This document shows positions 34,642-45,024 of a stretch of DNA of 57,480 nucleotides, one piece after another (positions within the stretch are counted from its first letter, which is position 1; each line of letters starts with the position of its first letter). Origin of the DNA: Thermomicrobiales bacterium (GTDB lineage Bacteria > Chloroflexota > Chloroflexia > Thermomicrobiales > UBA6265); contig JAHBVL010000015.1 of assembly GCA_019637585.1 (NCBI GenBank), positions 1-57,480 of the forward strand, given 5' to 3'. The position numbers were made by a program, and so were the translations under genes. Under the pieces are notes generated by a model, which had not been told where the DNA came from, ran no database searches, and saw only the letters and a list, made by a program, of their open reading frames with translations.

Positions 34642-36102
34642 ATGAGTAGCACGGACGTTGGCCTGCGAACGGGCACGGGAGATGGCGCCCCAACCCAATC
34701 GCTCATGGAAAAGTACCTGAACGACCCCAGTCACGACTATCGCACGTTGAAATATGGCGATGTGATGGATGGCGTGATCATGCGAGTCGATCGCGACGAG
34801 ATTCTCGTCGATATCGGTTCCAAATCAGAAGGGGTTGTGCCGTCCAAAGAGTTCTCCAGCCTCACGTCGGCTGAGAAGCAGGCTCTGACGGTGGGGGACA
34901 CGGTGCTGGTTTTCGTCGTCCAGCCTGAGAACCAGGAAGGACATGCGACGGTCAGTATCGACCGGGCTCGCCAGGAAAAGAGCTGGCGGCGCCTGCAGGA
35001 GATTTACGACGAGAATGGCGTCATCGAGGCGGAGGTCGTCAACTACAACAAGGGCGGTCTCCTGGTGAATCTGGACGGGGTGCGCGGTTTCGTACCGGCA
35101 TCGCAGGTCACCGAGATTCGAGGGTCGGATGAACTGGGCAAGCAGGCCGAAATGGCCAAGCTGATCGGCACGTCGCTGCCGCTCAAGGTCATCGAGATCA
35201 ACCGCCATCGCAACCGCCTCATCCTCTCCGAGCGCCAGGCCATGCAGGAGAAGCGGGACGAGATGAAGGATCAGCTCATCAAGGAGCTGAAGGAAGGCGA
35301 AGTTCGCCGCGGCCGTGTTTCCTCCATCTGCGACTTCGGCGCGTTTGTCGACATCGGCGGCGCCGACGGTCTCGTTCACCTCTCCGAGCTCTCCTGGAGC
35401 CGGGTGCGGCACCCAAGCGAGATTCTCAAGATCGGCGAAGAGGTCGATGTCTATGTCCTCGGGATCAACCCGCAGGAGAAGAAGATCGCCCTCTCGATCA
35501 AGCGAACCCAGGCCGAGCCCTGGAGCCGCGTGGCCAACGCCTACGACGTCGGACAGCTGGTGCGGGGCACCGTGACCCAGCTGGCGAACTTTGGCGCCTT
35601 TGCCCGCATCGAGGATGGCATCGAGGGGCTCATTCACGTTTCTGAGCTGACCGACGAGCGCATTGCTCATCCGAAGCAGGTCGTGGAAGAGGGCCAGGAT
35701 CTCATTCTGCGCATCATCCGGATCGACCCTGAGCGGCGCCGCATGGGGTTGAGCCTGCGCCGGGCGCTCGATACGCCGAACGACGAGCTGCTTGCCGCTC
35801 TGGGCGAAACTGCCCTTGAAGAGCGCGACCGCATTGCCGCCGAGATCGCCGCCGCCATCGAGCGGGAGGGGATCGAACCGGCCGATGAGGACGAAGACTC
35901 GAGCGATGACTCGTCGGATGACGAGTCGACGTCTGAGGACACGAGCTCGGACGACTCGACACCGGATGAAGATGCCGGCGAGGAGTCGAAGAGCGAGGAG
36001 ACCGCTGAGGAACCGGCCGCTGAGGCAGCTGAAGAGGTCGAAGAGGCCGCTGAAGAAGCAGCAACCGAAGAAAAAGCGGCCGAAGAAGAAGCAGCAAGTT
36101 AG
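34642..36102 (+). CDS. rpsA: 30S ribosomal protein S1 with long acidic tail
   Basis: A 486-residue RNA-binding ribosomal protein. Four S1 (OB-fold) domains are seen at about 38-108, 126-198, 216-287 and 302-374; the third and fourth are the most typical (F-G-A-F-V-D-I-G-G and F-G-A-F-A-R-I-E-D-G, each followed by L-x-H-V/L-S-E-L). This is fewer than the six of E. coli S1 but normal outside Proteobacteria. Residues 404-486 are almost purely Asp, Glu, Ser, Thr, Ala and Pro and must be disordered and strongly acidic. The start is ATG 34642 with AAGGAAGG. It has its own promoter and terminator. Confidence 0.94.
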   Translation: MSSTDVGLRTGTGDGAPTQSLMEKYLNDPSHDYRTLKYGDVMDGVIMRVDRDEILVDIGSKSEGVVPSKEFSSLTSAEKQALTVGDTVLVFVVQPENQEGHATVSIDRARQEKSWRRLQEIYDENGVIEAEVVNYNKGGLLVNLDGVRGFVPASQVTEIRGSDELGKQAEMAKLIGTSLPLKVIEINRHRNRLILSERQAMQEKRDEMKDQLIKELKEGEVRRGRVSSICDFGAFVDIGGADGLVHLSELSWSRVRHPSEILKIGEEVDVYVLGINPQEKKIALSIKRTQAEPWSRVANAYDVGQLVRGTVTQLANFGAFARIEDGIEGLIHVSELTDERIAHPKQVVEEGQDLILRIIRIDPERRRMGLSLRRALDTPNDELLAALGETALEERDRIAAEIAAAIEREGIEPADEDEDSSDDSSDDESTSEDTSSDDSTPDEDAGEESKSEETAEEPAAEAAEEVEEAAEEAATEEKAAEEEAAS

Positions 36103-36126
36103 CTCAATCGGACAAAGCACTGCAGA

Positions 36127-36164
36127 CGAGCTGGTCGAATTCCGACCGGCTCGTTTTGCGTTTT
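36127..36164 (+). terminator. Intrinsic terminator of rpsA
   Basis: A 10-bp GC-rich stem with one G-T pair (36128-36137 with 36143-36152) and AATTC loop, followed by GTTTTGCGTTTT. It lies 25 bases after the rpsA stop and is one of the few hairpins here with a real T-tract. Confidence 0.85.
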
Positions 36165-36341
36165 CGGCGACCACGGAACGCGCCATCGCGTGCCCGCCCG
36201 TTTGGGCAGGTTGCGCCTCGCACCAATGCGCGGGAAGATATGCCCGTCCGCCACTCGACACATCTCGTATGCTTAGAGTGGAACATCCGGGGTCGACCAC
36301 CCGCGTGGGAGTTTCGATCCGGGTGCCAGGAGAACCGGGGT

Positions 36342-38795
<2,454 letters not shown>

Positions 38796-38818
38796 CCGAA
38801 CGGATGATGTGTTGGTTT

Positions 38819-38843
38819 CCGGGGCGGCTGGCAGCCGCCCCGG
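38819..38843 (+). terminator. GC-rich hairpin between clpC and radA
   Basis: A perfect 11-bp stem with a GGC loop, 23 bases after the clpC stop and 19 bases before the radA start. TTCGTATCT follows, so termination is probably partial and radA may be expressed by read-through. Confidence 0.65.
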
Positions 38844-38862
38844 TTCGTATCTGGTGATTCTC

Positions 38863-40236
38863 GTGGCTCGGAAGTCGTCCATCTACGTCTGCCAGCAATG
38901 TGGCGCCACCAGCCCTGGATACCTGGGCCGGTGTCCGTCCTGCTCGGCATGGAACACGATGGTCGAAACCATCGAAGCCAAACCGGGCAAAGGACTCGCC
39001 TCGCCGGCGGTGGCCACGCGCACGACACCGGTTGCGCTCGATGATGTCTCGCTGGAGCGGTCCAACCGGCTCCTTTCGGGAATCGGAGAGCTGGACCGGG
39101 TGCTCGGTGGAGGACTGGTGCCTGGTTCTGTGGCGTTGATCGGCGGCGATCCGGGTATCGGCAAATCGACGCTGGTGCTCCAGGCGGCGGTCAGTATCGC
39201 CGCGCAGGGAGTTCCGGTGCTCTATGCCACTGGCGAGGAATCGGCGCAGCAAATCCGGCTGCGGGCCGACCGGTTGAGTCTGATGTCCGGCAATGTCTCA
39301 CTCCTGGCGGAACCCGATCTGACCGAGGTGCTCGGCGCCGCTGAGTCGATGCAGCCCGGATTGCTGATCGTCGATTCGATTCAGACCGCCACGGTTGCCG
39401 ATCTCGAATCGGCGGCGGGAAGCGTCGGGCAGGTGCGGGAGAGCGCGGCCCGGATCATCAGCTGGGCCAAACCGAGGCAGGTTCCGGCGCTGATCGTCGG
39501 CCACGTGACGAAGGAAGGAACCATCGCCGGGCCGCGCGTGCTCGAGCATATGGTCGACACCGTGCTCTACCTGGAGGGAGAGCGGGTCCAGCAATACCGG
39601 GTGCTGCGCGCGGTCAAGAACCGGTTTGGCTCGACCGACGAAGTCGGCGTGTTCGAAATGACGGGAGCCGGTCTCGCGGAGGTTGCCAATCCGTCACAAA
39701 GTTTTCTGCAGCAGCGGGTGCTCAACGCCTCGGGATCGGTCGTGACGGTGACGATCGAGGGCACCCGGCCGATTCTGGTCGAGATGCAGGCGCTGTCCTC
39801 TCCGACCGCCTATGGACTGCCGAAGCGAAGCGCCAACGGACTCGATTCCGGGCGCCTGCAACTGCTGGTCGCGGTGCTACAAAAGCGACTGGGACTCAAC
39901 CTGGGCGCCCAGGACATCTTCGCCAACGTGGTGGGCGGACTGAGAATCAATGAACCGGGTTCGGACCTGGCCGCCGCTCTGGCGATCATCTCCTCGTTTC
40001 GCGATCGGGAGATCGATCCGGGAACTGTCGTGGTGGGCGAACTGGGACTGTCCGGGGAAATCCGATCTGTGGGACAGACGGAGCGCCGAGTTGCCGAGGC
40101 CGCGAGGCTCGGCTTCACCCGGGCGATCGTGCCGGCGCATGGGTCGCCGGCCCGTACGGTTGCACCGGGAATCGAGCTGGTGCCGGTGGGCACGCTGCTC
40201 GAGGCGGTTCGGGCAGTGTTCCGAGGGGATGGCTAA
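38863..40236 (+). CDS. radA: DNA repair protein RadA
   Basis: A 457-residue RecA-like ATPase that helps branch migration of recombination intermediates. The N-terminal C4 zinc finger (Cys10, Cys13, Cys24, Cys27), Walker A G-G-D-P-G-I-G-K-S-T, the RadA-specific K-N-R-F-G motif and a C-terminal Lon-protease-like domain are all present. GTG 38863 puts the zinc finger at its usual place; GTG 38854 would add three residues. It is convergent with murG, with 12 bases between them. Confidence 0.95.
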   Translation: MARKSSIYVCQQCGATSPGYLGRCPSCSAWNTMVETIEAKPGKGLASPAVATRTTPVALDDVSLERSNRLLSGIGELDRVLGGGLVPGSVALIGGDPGIGKSTLVLQAAVSIAAQGVPVLYATGEESAQQIRLRADRLSLMSGNVSLLAEPDLTEVLGAAESMQPGLLIVDSIQTATVADLESAAGSVGQVRESAARIISWAKPRQVPALIVGHVTKEGTIAGPRVLEHMVDTVLYLEGERVQQYRVLRAVKNRFGSTDEVGVFEMTGAGLAEVANPSQSFLQQRVLNASGSVVTVTIEGTRPILVEMQALSSPTAYGLPKRSANGLDSGRLQLLVAVLQKRLGLNLGAQDIFANVVGGLRINEPGSDLAAALAIISSFRDREIDPGTVVVGELGLSGEIRSVGQTERRVAEAARLGFTRAIVPAHGSPARTVAPGIELVPVGTLLEAVRAVFRGDG

Positions 40237-40248
40237 CCTGTATCGCCG

Positions 40249-41475
40249 CTACCGTCCTCGTGTGGATTGTGTTGCCTGGGCGAAGGCCAGGATCAGATCG
40301 GTCATTCGGGCTGCGGCGTCCGGCACCGCCGCTTGCTTCGCTTTCTGTCCCATCGATTCGAGCTCGTCCGGTGATGCCAGGAGCCGCCGGACTTCCGCCA
40401 GGAGCCGTTCGGGGGTGGCGTCGTTCTGGTCGAGAACCAGCGCGGCGCCGATCCTCCCCAGTACCGTCGCATTGCGCAGTTGTTCGTTGCCGCCGCTACC
40501 CGGCAGCGGAATCAGAATCGACGGCATCCCCATCGCCGCCATTTCGGTGACGATGCCGGCTCCGGACCGGCAGAGGAAGAGGGAGGCGGCTGCGTAGATA
40601 TCGGGCATCTCTTCCCGGATGTATTCGACTACCCGATAGCGTTTCTGGCGTTCGGGCGTCAGTGCGTCGCGCAGGGCGACGAGCCGCAGAAAGTCGTGGC
40701 TGTGCGCCTCGGGTCCGGTTTGATGGATGATCTGGGTGACATCGAGGATCTGCGACAGTACCGCTTCCACCCGGATGTTCAGTGGCGACGACCCTCGAGC
40801 GCCGCCGGTCACGAACAGCAATGGCACCTCCGGATCGAAACCGAAGCGCTGAAAAGCGTTGTCGCGATCCCCGGCTGCGAGGGACGCCCGCACCGGATTG
40901 CCGGTAACCGCGATCCGGTCTCCAGAAACGGGGCAGTGGTCTGCGGCGTCGGCAAATGAAAGCGCCGTCATGCGAGCGACCCGGCTGTTGATCTGGTTGG
41001 CGAGTCCGACGGTGGCGGTTTGTTCGTGGGTGATGGCCGGAGCAATGCGCCAGGATGCGACGACGCTTGGCACGCTCACGAACCCGCCGGTGCTGAACAC
41101 GACATCGGGTCTCAGCTTGCGCAGAATCATGCGAGCCTGGATCGTGCCCGCCGGAACGCGCACGGCATCGGGGATCGTCGACAGGCTCTTATAGCGACGA
41201 AACTTGCCGGTTTCGATGACGTAGTAGGGAATGCCGCGCGACGCCGCTTCTTCCCGCTCCAGTCCGGTGCTGCTGCCGATCCAGTGCAACTCGACCGGTT
41301 GTCCACGACGTTCGATCTCTTCGATGACGGCAATCGCCGGCTGGACATGTCCGCCGGTGCCGCCACCGGCGATGACGATCCTGGGAGCGCGGATGAACTG
41401 GGGCAAGGGTCCGACCTCACGGGCATAGTTGTTGCGGAATTGTGGCGCGCTGGATGACGTTCTTGCATCCACCAC
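40249..41475 (-). CDS. murG: UDP-N-acetylglucosamine--undecaprenyl-pyrophosphoryl-MurNAc-pentapeptide transferase
   Basis: A 408-residue GT28 glycosyltransferase that makes lipid II at the inner face of the membrane. G-G-G-T-G-G-H (residues 37-43), H-E-Q-T-A-T-V-G-L-A-N and R-S-G-A-G-I-V-T-E and P-L-P-G-S-G-G-N-E-Q-x-x-N-A match MurG. The GTG start at 41475 gives about 30 residues more than the usual N-terminus; an internal start is possible. It stands outside a mur/fts cluster, with no other cell-wall synthesis gene beside it. Confidence 0.92.
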   Translation of the reverse strand: MVDARTSSSAPQFRNNYAREVGPLPQFIRAPRIVIAGGGTGGHVQPAIAVIEEIERRGQPVELHWIGSSTGLEREEAASRGIPYYVIETGKFRRYKSLSTIPDAVRVPAGTIQARMILRKLRPDVVFSTGGFVSVPSVVASWRIAPAITHEQTATVGLANQINSRVARMTALSFADAADHCPVSGDRIAVTGNPVRASLAAGDRDNAFQRFGFDPEVPLLFVTGGARGSSPLNIRVEAVLSQILDVTQIIHQTGPEAHSHDFLRLVALRDALTPERQKRYRVVEYIREEMPDIYAAASLFLCRSGAGIVTEMAAMGMPSILIPLPGSGGNEQLRNATVLGRIGAALVLDQNDATPERLLAEVRRLLASPDELESMGQKAKQAAVPDAAARMTDLILAFAQATQSTRGR

Positions 41476-41576
41476 ACGTGCGGCGGTTCAGTATAGTCCG
41501 TACAGGGAACCCTGAATCGGACGGCGGCGGTAGGAGTCGCCAGTTCGCAGTTGGCGTTGAGACCAGGATGACCAGC

Positions 41577-41975
41577 ATGAATACCGAGACAATCGCGAAT
41601 CTTCGGCAGACCTTGATCGAACGTCGTGAAGAACTGACCAGGGATCTGCAGCATCTCCAGAACGAGCTGCGTGATCTGAGCGTCGAGCAGGATGCTGAAG
41701 GGGGCGGCACGGGCAATCACTTTGCCGACGATGGCAGCTCGCTCGGCGAGCAGGAGCGGATCGGCACGATCGAGTCGAATTTCCGGGAGCAGATTGCCCA
41801 GATCGACCAGGCGATCGAACGGATGGATGAGGGCACCTACGGGGCGTGCCAGCGGTGCGGACAGCCGATCAACGAAGAGCGATTGGAAGCGCTGCCCTAC
41901 ACTGCATTTTGCATCGATTGCCAGAAGTTCCTGGAGAATCAGGCGGAGCTGTATGGAGCGCATGCGTCATCGTGA
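41577..41975 (+). CDS. DksA/TraR C4-type zinc-finger protein
   Basis: A 132-residue coiled-coil protein. An N-terminal helical pair (L-R-Q-T-L-I-E-R-R-E-E-L-T-R-D) leads to the zinc finger C-Q-R-C-G-Q-P-I and C-I-D-C. The family includes DksA, which modifies RNA polymerase in the stringent response, and YteA-like sporulation proteins; this one lacks a clear DksA acidic tip, so RNA polymerase binding is uncertain. ATG 41577 has AGGA upstream; ATG 41568 is three codons earlier. TATAGT at 41492-41497 may be its -10 box. Confidence 0.87.
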   Translation: MNTETIANLRQTLIERREELTRDLQHLQNELRDLSVEQDAEGGGTGNHFADDGSSLGEQERIGTIESNFREQIAQIDQAIERMDEGTYGACQRCGQPINEERLEALPYTAFCIDCQKFLENQAELYGAHASS

Positions 41976-42052
41976 GCAGTCCGTATGAGATTGGATCGTC
42001 ATCCCGAGCGTCGATGCCGGGCTCTGGCGCCAGCGCACCATGAAAGCGGGCC

Positions 42053-42180
42053 GTCATGCTGAGCGAAGCGAAGAGCCTGTCCTGAGCTTGCCGAAGGAAT
42101 CTCCTGCCGCTGCAGTTTCCGCGGAGACGACGATCATCCCTGGAAACGAACGAGAGATTCTTCACTTCGTTCAGAATGAC
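42053..42180. repeat. GTCATGCTGAGCGAAG palindromic repeat abutting lspA
   Basis: The left arm (GTCATGCTGAGCGAAGCGAA, then GGAATCTC) and right arm (GAGAGATTCTTCACTTCGTT, then CAGAATGAC) are imperfect reverse complements. The element matches the type at 15638-15756 and ends 30 bases before the preferred lspA start. It is open in the lspA frame. Confidence 0.8.
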
Positions 42181-42210
42181 CCACGAGGGGCGTGGCGCGG
42201 TCGCTGGGGG

Positions 42211-42672
42211 GTGTTCGGCGCGGCGGCTGGGCTGGTGATCCTGCTCGACCAGCTGACGAAGTGGCTGGTGGTGCGCGAACTTGGTCCGGCCGGCGCGAGA
42301 CAATCGATCGACATTGCCGGTGGATTCATCACATTCGACTATGCCAGAAACGATGGCGTCGCTTTCGGTTTGCTCCAGGGGGGATCCTGGATCGTCTGGG
42401 TGGCGGTCACGCTGGGTCTGGTGATCGGCGGGAGCTTCGTGGCGGCGACTGTCAAGGACGCATCAACGGTGATGCTCGTAGCACTGGGCGTCTGTGCGGG
42501 CGGGGCTATCGGGAACTTGCTCGACCGGATTCTGCGAGGCTATGTCGTCGATTTCGTCGAAATTGGCCGGTGGCCGGCCTTCAATGTGGCCGACGCGGCT
42601 CTCACCACCGGGCTCGTGCTGATTGTGCTGCTCCAACTGCTGGGTCGAGACCGCGAATCGCGGGCCGCCTGA
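42211..42672 (+). CDS. lspA: Lipoprotein signal peptidase (signal peptidase II)
   Basis: A membrane aspartic protease that cleaves signal peptides of lipoproteins. Four membrane helices, A-R-N-D-G-V-A-F-G, and the catalytic aspartates in V-V-D-F-V-E-I-G and F-N-V-A-D-A match LspA. The frame opens at ATG 42040, but codons 1-57 of that longer version run through a palindromic repeat and have no LspA similarity. GTG 42211 starts the first helix 12 residues before D-Q-L-T-K as in normal LspA proteins and gives 153 residues. The longer form cannot be excluded. Followed 31 bases later by the pseudouridine synthase, the usual partner of lspA. Confidence 0.88.
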   Translation: MFGAAAGLVILLDQLTKWLVVRELGPAGARQSIDIAGGFITFDYARNDGVAFGLLQGGSWIVWVAVTLGLVIGGSFVAATVKDASTVMLVALGVCAGGAIGNLLDRILRGYVVDFVEIGRWPAFNVADAALTTGLVLIVLLQLLGRDRESRAA

Positions 42673-42703
42673 CCTGGAACGGAAGTGCAGTACAGTTTCG
42701 CGG

Positions 42704-43690
42704 ATGACTGACGAGCTGCTTCCCCTCACCGATGAACTCGACGATTCGTCCGGGCTCCAGATTCTCCTGCCCCAGAAAGATGACACCGGCGCGAGGCTGG
42801 ATCGCTATCTGGCCGCGCAGTTTCCGGACCTGTCGCGAACGGTGCTGCAACGGACCATCGCCGCTGGCCTGGTCACGGTCGACGGCGTGCCACGCAAGCA
42901 GGTGTTCAAGGTCACCGCGGGCCAGGAAATCCAGATCGAGCTTCCGGAGCCAGTCCAGACGGCGCTCGTTGCCGAACCGATCGATCTGACGATTCTCTAC
43001 GAAGACGAAGACCTGCTCGCGCTGGACAAACCCTCCGGACTGGTGGTGCATCCCGGACCGGGGAATCCCAGCGGCACGCTGGTCAATGGGTTGCTTCACT
43101 ACCTGCCCAATCTCGACGTGGGTGGCTCGAACCGGCCGGGTATCGTCCACCGGCTGGACAAAGAGACATCCGGCGTGATGGTCGTGGGGATCTCAGACCG
43201 CGGTCACCGGTCGCTGACTCGGCAGTGGGCGAACAGAACCGTGGACAAACGCTACCTGGCGCTGGTGCAGGGTGAGGTCGATGTGGAACAGGGAACGATC
43301 GACGTGCCGATCGGACGGCACCCGACCGACCGCCTCCGGATGGCGCCGCTCTCATCAGGCAAAACGGCGGTTTCCCACTTCACCGTGCTCGAGCGGTTCA
43401 CCGGATCGACGCTTGTCGAGGTCGAGCTGGTCACGGGCCGCACTCACCAGATTCGCGTCCATATGGCATTCATCGGGCACCCTGTGGTGGGAGACAGTGT
43501 CTACAACCGGACCGCGGGGTCATTTGGCGGGACGAGGGCGATTGTCGACCGGCAGTTCCTGCATGCCAGCCGCCTTTCTATCGACCTGCCGTCGACCGGT
43601 GAGCGAGTGACGTTCGAATCCTCGTTGCCTGCCGACCTGGAGACAGCGCTGGCCGAAGTGCGGCGCAATCCGCAGGATGTCGCGTCGTGA
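42704..43690 (+). CDS. rluD: RluA/RluD-family pseudouridine synthase
   Basis: A 328-residue enzyme that converts uridines to pseudouridine in 23S rRNA. An N-terminal S4 RNA-binding domain (about 30-80: R-L-D-R-Y-L-A-A-Q-F, S-R-T-V-L-Q-R) precedes the catalytic domain with H-R-L-D-K-E-T-S-G, where Asp is the nucleophile, and R-T-H-Q-I-R-V-H. ATG 42704 is chosen as the point where the family begins. Its stop overlaps the GTG of the glycerate kinase gene by 4 bases. Confidence 0.93.
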   Translation: MTDELLPLTDELDDSSGLQILLPQKDDTGARLDRYLAAQFPDLSRTVLQRTIAAGLVTVDGVPRKQVFKVTAGQEIQIELPEPVQTALVAEPIDLTILYEDEDLLALDKPSGLVVHPGPGNPSGTLVNGLLHYLPNLDVGGSNRPGIVHRLDKETSGVMVVGISDRGHRSLTRQWANRTVDKRYLALVQGEVDVEQGTIDVPIGRHPTDRLRMAPLSSGKTAVSHFTVLERFTGSTLVEVELVTGRTHQIRVHMAFIGHPVVGDSVYNRTAGSFGGTRAIVDRQFLHASRLSIDLPSTGERVTFESSLPADLETALAEVRRNPQDVAS

Positions 43691-44958
43691 CCGATCACGG
43701 TCCAGCCCGGACGCTGATCGAATCGATCTTCGATGCGGCGCTGACCGCAGTCGAACCATCGCGGGTGGTGGCCAGCGCTCTCACAACGACGGGTCTGCCC
43801 GAGCCGGGGGGGAGAGTCGTCGTGGTGGCCATTGGCAAGGCGGCGGAAGCGATGGCTTTGGGGGCGGTCGAGACCCTGGGATCGAGGATCGACACGGGTT
43901 TCGTCGTAACGAAAGACGGTCATCTCACCGGGGCGCTCGACAATCGGTTCTACAGCGCGGAAGCGTCTCATCCGGTGCCGGACCAACGCGGTGTCGAAGC
44001 CACCCGCCGCGTGGTTGAGGCGGTGCGACAGCTGACCGATCGCGATCTCCTGATCGCATTGATCTCCGGTGGCGGGTCGGCCCTTTTCGAAGCGCCGCGA
44101 CCACCTCTCGAACTCGCCGATATCGCCGACGTCACCCAGCAGCTCCTGCAGGCGGGCGCGCCGATCCAGGACTTGAACGCAGTCCGAATTCCGCTCAGTA
44201 TGGTCAAAGGGGGCGGACTGCGGCGGGAAGCAGCGCCGGCCCGGGTGGTCACCTTGTTGCTCTCCGACGTGTTGGGAAACGATCCGCATTTCATCGCCAG
44301 CGGACCTACAGTGCCTGGTGGAGGAGACGCCTCAAGAGCGCTGGCCTTGCTACACCGCTATGGCGTGGAGTCGAGCGTGCCCCAGCCGGTGCTCGATGTC
44401 TTGAGTGCCAGGAATGCAGCTGATGACGTGGATACCTCTTCGGACGTACTCGAGATCGTCGGCGACAACGCCATCGCGGTGGAAGCGGCAAGAGTCGCCG
44501 CTGAAACGCGCGGATTTCGCGTCGACGTCCTCTGGAACGGTGTCGAAGGGGAAGCTGCAGAGCTCGGCCGCCAGTGGGTCGACCAGATCGCGGCATCCGA
44601 TGCCGATGTCCTGCTCGGCGGAGGCGAGGCAACGGTGACGGTTCGGGGCGAGGGCTGCGGGGGGCGGAACACAGAATTCGGCCTGGCCGCGGCCATCGAG
44701 CTTGCGTCCCGCGATCTGACCGAATGGACCGTGGCCAGTCTGGCGACGGATGGGCAGGATGCGCTGACCGGTGCAGCCGGCGCGATCGTCGATGCCAGCG
44801 TCGTCGAGCTTGCCGGAGCGCGAGGATTGGATGCCGCTGCCGCACTGGCCAGCAACGATTCCGCGACGCTCCTCGGGCAGACGGGCAATCTGGTGGTCAC
44901 GGGCCCTACCGGCACCAATGTGAATGATCTCTACATCGCGGTCCGATCGCGCGATTGA
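43687..44958 (+). CDS. Glycerate 2-kinase (MOFRL type)
   Basis: A 423-residue kinase with the GckA/TtuD fold that forms 2-phosphoglycerate from glycerate. The GCK-type N-terminal domain has A-I-G-K-A-A-E-A-M, T-K-D-G-H, E-A-S-H-P-V-P-D and S-G-G-G-S-A-L-F; the C-terminal MOFRL domain holds L-G-G-G-E-A-T-V-T-V, G-R-N-T-E and T-D-G-Q-D-A-L-T-G. It is translationally coupled to rluD (GTGA). Glycerate could come from glyoxylate or hydroxypyruvate, but the genes for that route are not next to it. Confidence 0.92.
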   Translation: MTDHGPARTLIESIFDAALTAVEPSRVVASALTTTGLPEPGGRVVVVAIGKAAEAMALGAVETLGSRIDTGFVVTKDGHLTGALDNRFYSAEASHPVPDQRGVEATRRVVEAVRQLTDRDLLIALISGGGSALFEAPRPPLELADIADVTQQLLQAGAPIQDLNAVRIPLSMVKGGGLRREAAPARVVTLLLSDVLGNDPHFIASGPTVPGGGDASRALALLHRYGVESSVPQPVLDVLSARNAADDVDTSSDVLEIVGDNAIAVEAARVAAETRGFRVDVLWNGVEGEAAELGRQWVDQIAASDADVLLGGGEATVTVRGEGCGGRNTEFGLAAAIELASRDLTEWTVASLATDGQDALTGAAGAIVDASVVELAGARGLDAAAALASNDSATLLGQTGNLVVTGPTGTNVNDLYIAVRSRD

Positions 44959-44982
44959 GCGCTGCCGGTCATTTGCTATGAT
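44955..44982 (+). promoter_or_regulatory. Promoter of the ThDP-enzyme gene
   Basis: TTGAGC (44955-44960), 16-base spacer and TATGAT (44977-44982), with a leader of about 35 bases before the ATG at 45025. Confidence 0.6.
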
Positions 44983-45024
44983 GCGGCGATGACACGTTCG
45001 CGTTGAACAGACCGGAAAGTACAG

